Assembly (NCBI GenBank): GCA_910575795.1
Contig: CAJTGE010000016.1
Location: forward strand, 1 to 64,000
From: Clostridiaceae bacterium
GTDB lineage: Bacteria > Bacillota > Clostridia > Lachnospirales > Lachnospiraceae
DNA: 64,000 nucleotides
Direction of reading: 5' to 3'
Below are positions 60,760-64,000 of the stretch, piece by piece. Position numbers and translations under genes: made by a program. A model generated the notes under the pieces. That model had not been told where the DNA came from. It ran no database searches and saw only the letters and a list, made by a program, of their open reading frames with translations. Position 1 is the first letter of the stretch. Every line of letters begins with the position of its first letter.

Positions 60760-63700
60760 ATGAGTAAGAAACAGATACGCCAGATCATCGTTGATCTGGC
60801 GGAGCGGCTTTCCGGGAAGGACTTCCTGGATCGCTCCGGCTTGAGCAAGAAGCATATCCAGATGCTCATGAACAGGGAACACTGGGAGGAACAGCTTCCC
60901 CGCCTGATCCCGATGAAAAAAAGGGTGTCCTGCAGGACGATTTACGAGATCTGCGCGGAACCGCTGGCGCTTTTGGGGCGGGAGCCGGAGGATGGCTGGA
61001 TGAAGTTTACGTATCAGTACGTATGCCATATCCTGTACCCGGATCCGGAGTTCACGAAGGCAAACGCCAGATTTGCGTCGGGCGCGGAGTTTTATCTGGC
61101 TGTGCTCCAGTATTTCTTCGATATGGAGCGGGGGCTTTTTAAATATGACTCCCTCTATGATTTCGGCTTTTTGCCGGATGAGGAGGCGGAGCGCTTTGAG
61201 TCCTTTGAGGAATACAAAAAGTTTAAGAAGATTTTTGTGCGGGAATATGTATATGAGATGATGCGCTTAAATGCGGAGGTGACGCCGTTTCGGACCCTGG
61301 AGCACATCGCCGGCGTGCATCATGTGGCCATGACCGTGGCCAGAGGGCTCTACGCGGCCGGCGTTCCCATTGATTTAACCCTGACCTCCGGCGCGGCGGC
61401 GGGGCATGACATCGGCAAATTCGGGTGCAAGCCCAATGAGCGCGTGCCGTATCTCCACTATTATTATACGAATCAGTGGTTTAACAGCCATTCCATGGAG
61501 TACATCGGCCACATCGCGGCCAACCACTCGACGTGGGATCTGGAGCCGGAGAATTTATCTGTAGAGTCCCTGGTCCTGATCTACGCCGATTTCCGCGTGA
61601 AGCAGAGCCGCGGGGAGGACGGGCGGGAGATCACCTTTATCTCCAACCTGGACGAGGCGTTTAATGTGATCCTGTCCAAGCTTGACAATGTGGATGAGGC
61701 CAAGCATAACCGTTACCGCTTTGTCTATTCCAGGCTGCACGATTTTGAGGACTACATGCGCTCCCTGGGAGTGGACGTGAATCTGGACGGCAGGCCGGCA
61801 AAGCCGGAGCCGCCGGCGGATATCTCCCTGCGCGACGCGGCCCGGACCGTGGAGTCCCTGGTGTTTATGGGCATCGAGCACAATATTGACGTCATGCATC
61901 AGATGGGAGCGGAACGCCAGTTCGGAAACCTGCTGGAGGCTGCCAGGAGCGAGAAGAGCTGGAAGAACGTCCGCGCGTATTTAAATATCTTCACCGAGTA
62001 TTTTACCTATACGAACGACAAGCAGAAGGAGCAGACATTAAGCTTTCTCTATGAGCTTCTGATGCACCGCGAGGGCGACATCCGGGCCCAGGCCGCGCGG
62101 CTTCTGGGAAATGTGATCGCGCAGTTTAACGCGGGCTACCGCAAGGAGCGCCCGGTCGGCATGCCGGATATCGCAGAGGAAAAGGTGATGGAGCTGTGGA
62201 ACACGTATCTGGATATGATCATCCGTCCGGATCACAAGCTCACCATGCAGCAGAAACGCCGGATCCGCTACAATTTAAAAAATGTGCTTGACTCCGTTGT
62301 GGAGCATGCCGGGGCCGCGGATTTAAGGCAGTTTCTGGACGCCTTCCTCCGGCGGTATGAGGAGCCGGGCGAGCGGGAGGCGGGCGAGGCGTTTGTGCTG
62401 CTTGACTCCGTGCATTTCATGCCGTTTGAAAAATTTGACGACGCGGATCTGGAAAATGTGGCGCAGTTTGCCCTCTTTGAGAGCGGAAACGAGGAGGAAG
62501 AGGTGCGGATTGCCGCATGGCGCGCCTTTAAGCTGATCACAGCCTTTAAGCCGGAGCATCCCTGCTGCAAAGCGATCGCGGAGCGCGTGAGCGGGACGGA
62601 TGTAAAGGGCAATACCACTATGACATTCCTTAAGTACCGCGTTCTGACCAATCTGGGGTATGAGACAGAAAAAGAGCAGGAAGCGCTCTACGAGCATGAC
62701 GTGGTGTCCGATATCTTCCTTGACAACTTAAAATCCGCCACGCCGTGGATCATCAAGGCTGTAAATATCAAGCTTCTGGTGGATCAGATTGACTATGGCA
62801 AGCACGAGCACATCCTCCATATCGCGGCCCATTTCTCGAACCTTATAAAGGTCAGCGAGAATGTGATCGTGCGCCACGACGCGGGGCATGCCCTATTGCG
62901 GATCATCGGCCTTCTCACGCCGGATCAGAGAAATGAGATCGCGGTCGAGCTCTTAAAGGGCTTAGAGGTCGGCGAGTATGAATTTTCCAAATATATCCCG
63001 CAGTATCTGGGCGAGGCGGCCCTGTGGCTTCCGCCGGAGCAGCTTGAGGAGATACTGACCTATCTGCGCGGCCTGATGGCCAGCCCCAATGACCGGATTG
63101 TGTCCGTGGCCCTGGATACAGTGGGTATCCTCCTGGAGTGCTACCCGTGCTACAGAGAGCGCTTTAACGATTCACAGGAGCGCTGGGAGAAGCGCTGCGG
63201 CCAGCTTCTGGGCATGCTGCTCGGCGGCCTGGCCAACTACCGCGAGACGGTGCGCCAGGAAGCGCTGCTTGTGCTGGGGCAGACCGTGTTCGGCTCCTCG
63301 CGGCTTGACTGCCTGCAGAAGAACGACATCTTTGCCTTGAGCTTTAAGAAAATCCTGTTCCTTCTCAATGAGAATAAGGGCGAGGAGCTGACGGCATTTT
63401 ACCGGGCGGCGGCGCTGTCGAACATCTGCCGCTTTATCACCCAGTACCGCATGACGCAGGGAGAGTTTGCCATCAGCGGGAGAAACAAGGTCGCGTTTTT
63501 CCCGGGCACCTTTGACCCGTTCACGTTGTCGCACAAGGAGATCGTGCGCGAGATCCGCGACATGGGCTATGAGGTGTATCTGGCCGTGGATGAATTCTCC
63601 TGGTCCAAAAAGGCGCAGCCGCACCTGATCCGCCGTCAGATTGTGAATATGTCCGTGGCGGACGAATTCCATGTCAGCCTTTTCCCGGACGATATTCCGG

Positions 63701-64000
63701 TCAATATCGCAAACCCCGCTGATTTAAAGCGGCTTAAGGAGGTCTTTGCGGGCAGGGAGGTCTATATGGTGGTGGGCAGCGATGTGATTGCCAATGCCTC
63801 CTCCTACAAAAAGGAGCCGTGCGAGAACTCGATCCACAGCATGAACCACATCGCCTTCCGCCGCGTGGGCGATAAGAAATCAGACAACAAATACAACCCG
63901 AAGATCATGGAGCGGATCACAGGAAAGGTGTGCGAGCTGGAGCTTCCGGGCCATCTGGAAGATATCAGCTCCTCAAAGATCCGTGAAAATATCGACTTAA
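60760..64000 (+). CDS. HD hydrolase - helical repeat - NadD-like nucleotidyltransferase fusion (partial)
   Basis: The frame is open from ATG 60760 (GAGGAGGAG before it) to the window end, at least 1080 residues. About residues 180-290 form an HD phosphohydrolase: EHIAGVHHVAMTVARGL, SGAAAGHDIGKFG with the His-Asp pair, HSMEYIGHIAANHS and YADFRVK. A long helical, HEAT-like middle follows (for example ALYELLMHREGDIRAQAARL-like repeats near 430). From about residue 911 a nucleotidyltransferase begins: VAFFPGTFDPFTLSHKEIVR, then MVVGSDVIANASSYKK and ISSSKIREN. This matches NadD/cytidylyltransferase enzymes, where (H/T)xGH is TLSH here. NadD and an HD protein (YqeK) are neighbours in many Firmicutes; here a fusion of such activities is seen. 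The 3' end lies outside. Confidence 0.8.
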   Translation, partial: MSKKQIRQIIVDLAERLSGKDFLDRSGLSKKHIQMLMNREHWEEQLPRLIPMKKRVSCRTIYEICAEPLALLGREPEDGWMKFTYQYVCHILYPDPEFTKANARFASGAEFYLAVLQYFFDMERGLFKYDSLYDFGFLPDEEAERFESFEEYKKFKKIFVREYVYEMMRLNAEVTPFRTLEHIAGVHHVAMTVARGLYAAGVPIDLTLTSGAAAGHDIGKFGCKPNERVPYLHYYYTNQWFNSHSMEYIGHIAANHSTWDLEPENLSVESLVLIYADFRVKQSRGEDGREITFISNLDEAFNVILSKLDNVDEAKHNRYRFVYSRLHDFEDYMRSLGVDVNLDGRPAKPEPPADISLRDAARTVESLVFMGIEHNIDVMHQMGAERQFGNLLEAARSEKSWKNVRAYLNIFTEYFTYTNDKQKEQTLSFLYELLMHREGDIRAQAARLLGNVIAQFNAGYRKERPVGMPDIAEEKVMELWNTYLDMIIRPDHKLTMQQKRRIRYNLKNVLDSVVEHAGAADLRQFLDAFLRRYEEPGEREAGEAFVLLDSVHFMPFEKFDDADLENVAQFALFESGNEEEEVRIAAWRAFKLITAFKPEHPCCKAIAERVSGTDVKGNTTMTFLKYRVLTNLGYETEKEQEALYEHDVVSDIFLDNLKSATPWIIKAVNIKLLVDQIDYGKHEHILHIAAHFSNLIKVSENVIVRHDAGHALLRIIGLLTPDQRNEIAVELLKGLEVGEYEFSKYIPQYLGEAALWLPPEQLEEILTYLRGLMASPNDRIVSVALDTVGILLECYPCYRERFNDSQERWEKRCGQLLGMLLGGLANYRETVRQEALLVLGQTVFGSSRLDCLQKNDIFALSFKKILFLLNENKGEELTAFYRAAALSNICRFITQYRMTQGEFAISGRNKVAFFPGTFDPFTLSHKEIVREIRDMGYEVYLAVDEFSWSKKAQPHLIRRQIVNMSVADEFHVSLFPDDIPVNIANPADLKRLKEVFAGREVYMVVGSDVIANASSYKKEPCENSIHSMNHIAFRRVGDKKSDNKYNPKIMERITGKVCELELPGHLEDISSSKIRENIDL

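Overview
The window reads as chromosome of an anaerobic, endospore-forming, monoderm Firmicute, most likely a Lachnospiraceae / Clostridium-cluster XIVa gut bacterium. The pointers are a complete spoIIIA operon plus spoIIR, LL-diaminopimelate aminotransferase, reverse rubrerythrin with a PerR-type regulator, an RbsABC-type sugar ABC operon and strong AGGAGG ribosome sites. GC looks moderate to high in the housekeeping parts and falls in several accessory patches. No tRNA, rRNA, CRISPR array or prophage was seen.

Layout. 1-2.0 kb: accessory patch with a Phd/ParE-like toxin-antitoxin pair and a decayed GHKL sensor kinase. 2.2-6.3 kb: AraC regulator, FucI/AraA-family isomerase and xylulokinase-type kinase (sugar use). 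6.6-12.2 kb: LysR-governed, divergently read redox cluster (alpha/beta hydrolase, Fe-alcohol dehydrogenase, flavodoxin lipoprotein, DUF4405 membrane protein) containing a gutted flavodoxin gene and an aldo/keto reductase stub. 12.2-15.6 kb: IS66 TnpA remnant, HxlR regulator with two flavodoxin-type reductases and a flavin reductase, recombinase remnant, and a 57-residue orphan gene. 16.2-20.4 kb: cyclophilin, GNAT, ispE, GntR, ferredoxin-linked aldo/keto reductase. 20.5-28.2 kb: TetR-controlled RND efflux pump with two TolC-family proteins. 28.4-40.7 kb: spoIIR, ddl, murI, DUF1934, carAB, pyrG, dapL. 40.8-41.8 kb: SdpR/SdpI-type pair. 41.9-47.6 kb: spoIIIAA-AH. 48-52.4 kb: secreted CAP protein, TSUP transporter, reverse rubrerythrin, disrupted zinc alcohol dehydrogenase, PerR. 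52.8-60.7 kb: sugar ABC transporter plus GH2 glycosidase operon and its divergent ArsR-type regulator. 60.8 kb to the end: a giant HD - helical repeat - nucleotidyltransferase fusion that runs off the window.

The most striking content not explained by genes is a set of small non-autonomous inverted-repeat elements. Three families have recognisable target-site duplications: about 160 bp with TA duplications (two copies, one splitting a zinc-dehydrogenase reading frame that becomes continuous when the element and one TA are removed), 162 bp with 4-bp duplications (two full copies, at least one short derivative with its own duplication), and 133 bp or 29 bp with 8-bp duplications. Two further families (about 199 bp, two full copies and one fragment; about 140 bp with perfect 20-bp inverted ends) have no clear duplication. 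They sit between genes, often just before ribosome sites, and create false ORFs and false N-terminal extensions (for example on pyrG and spoIIIAC).

Several regulators lie beside matching inverted repeats: TetR (two 15-bp palindromes over an ideal promoter), HxlR (two TAAGT-N5-ACTTA), SdpR (26-bp perfect palindrome), PerR (7-1-7 boxes at perR and rubrerythrin), LysR, and the ArsR-type sugar regulator (repeated ATATTGCCAT boxes). carA has a leader hairpin that looks like an attenuator.
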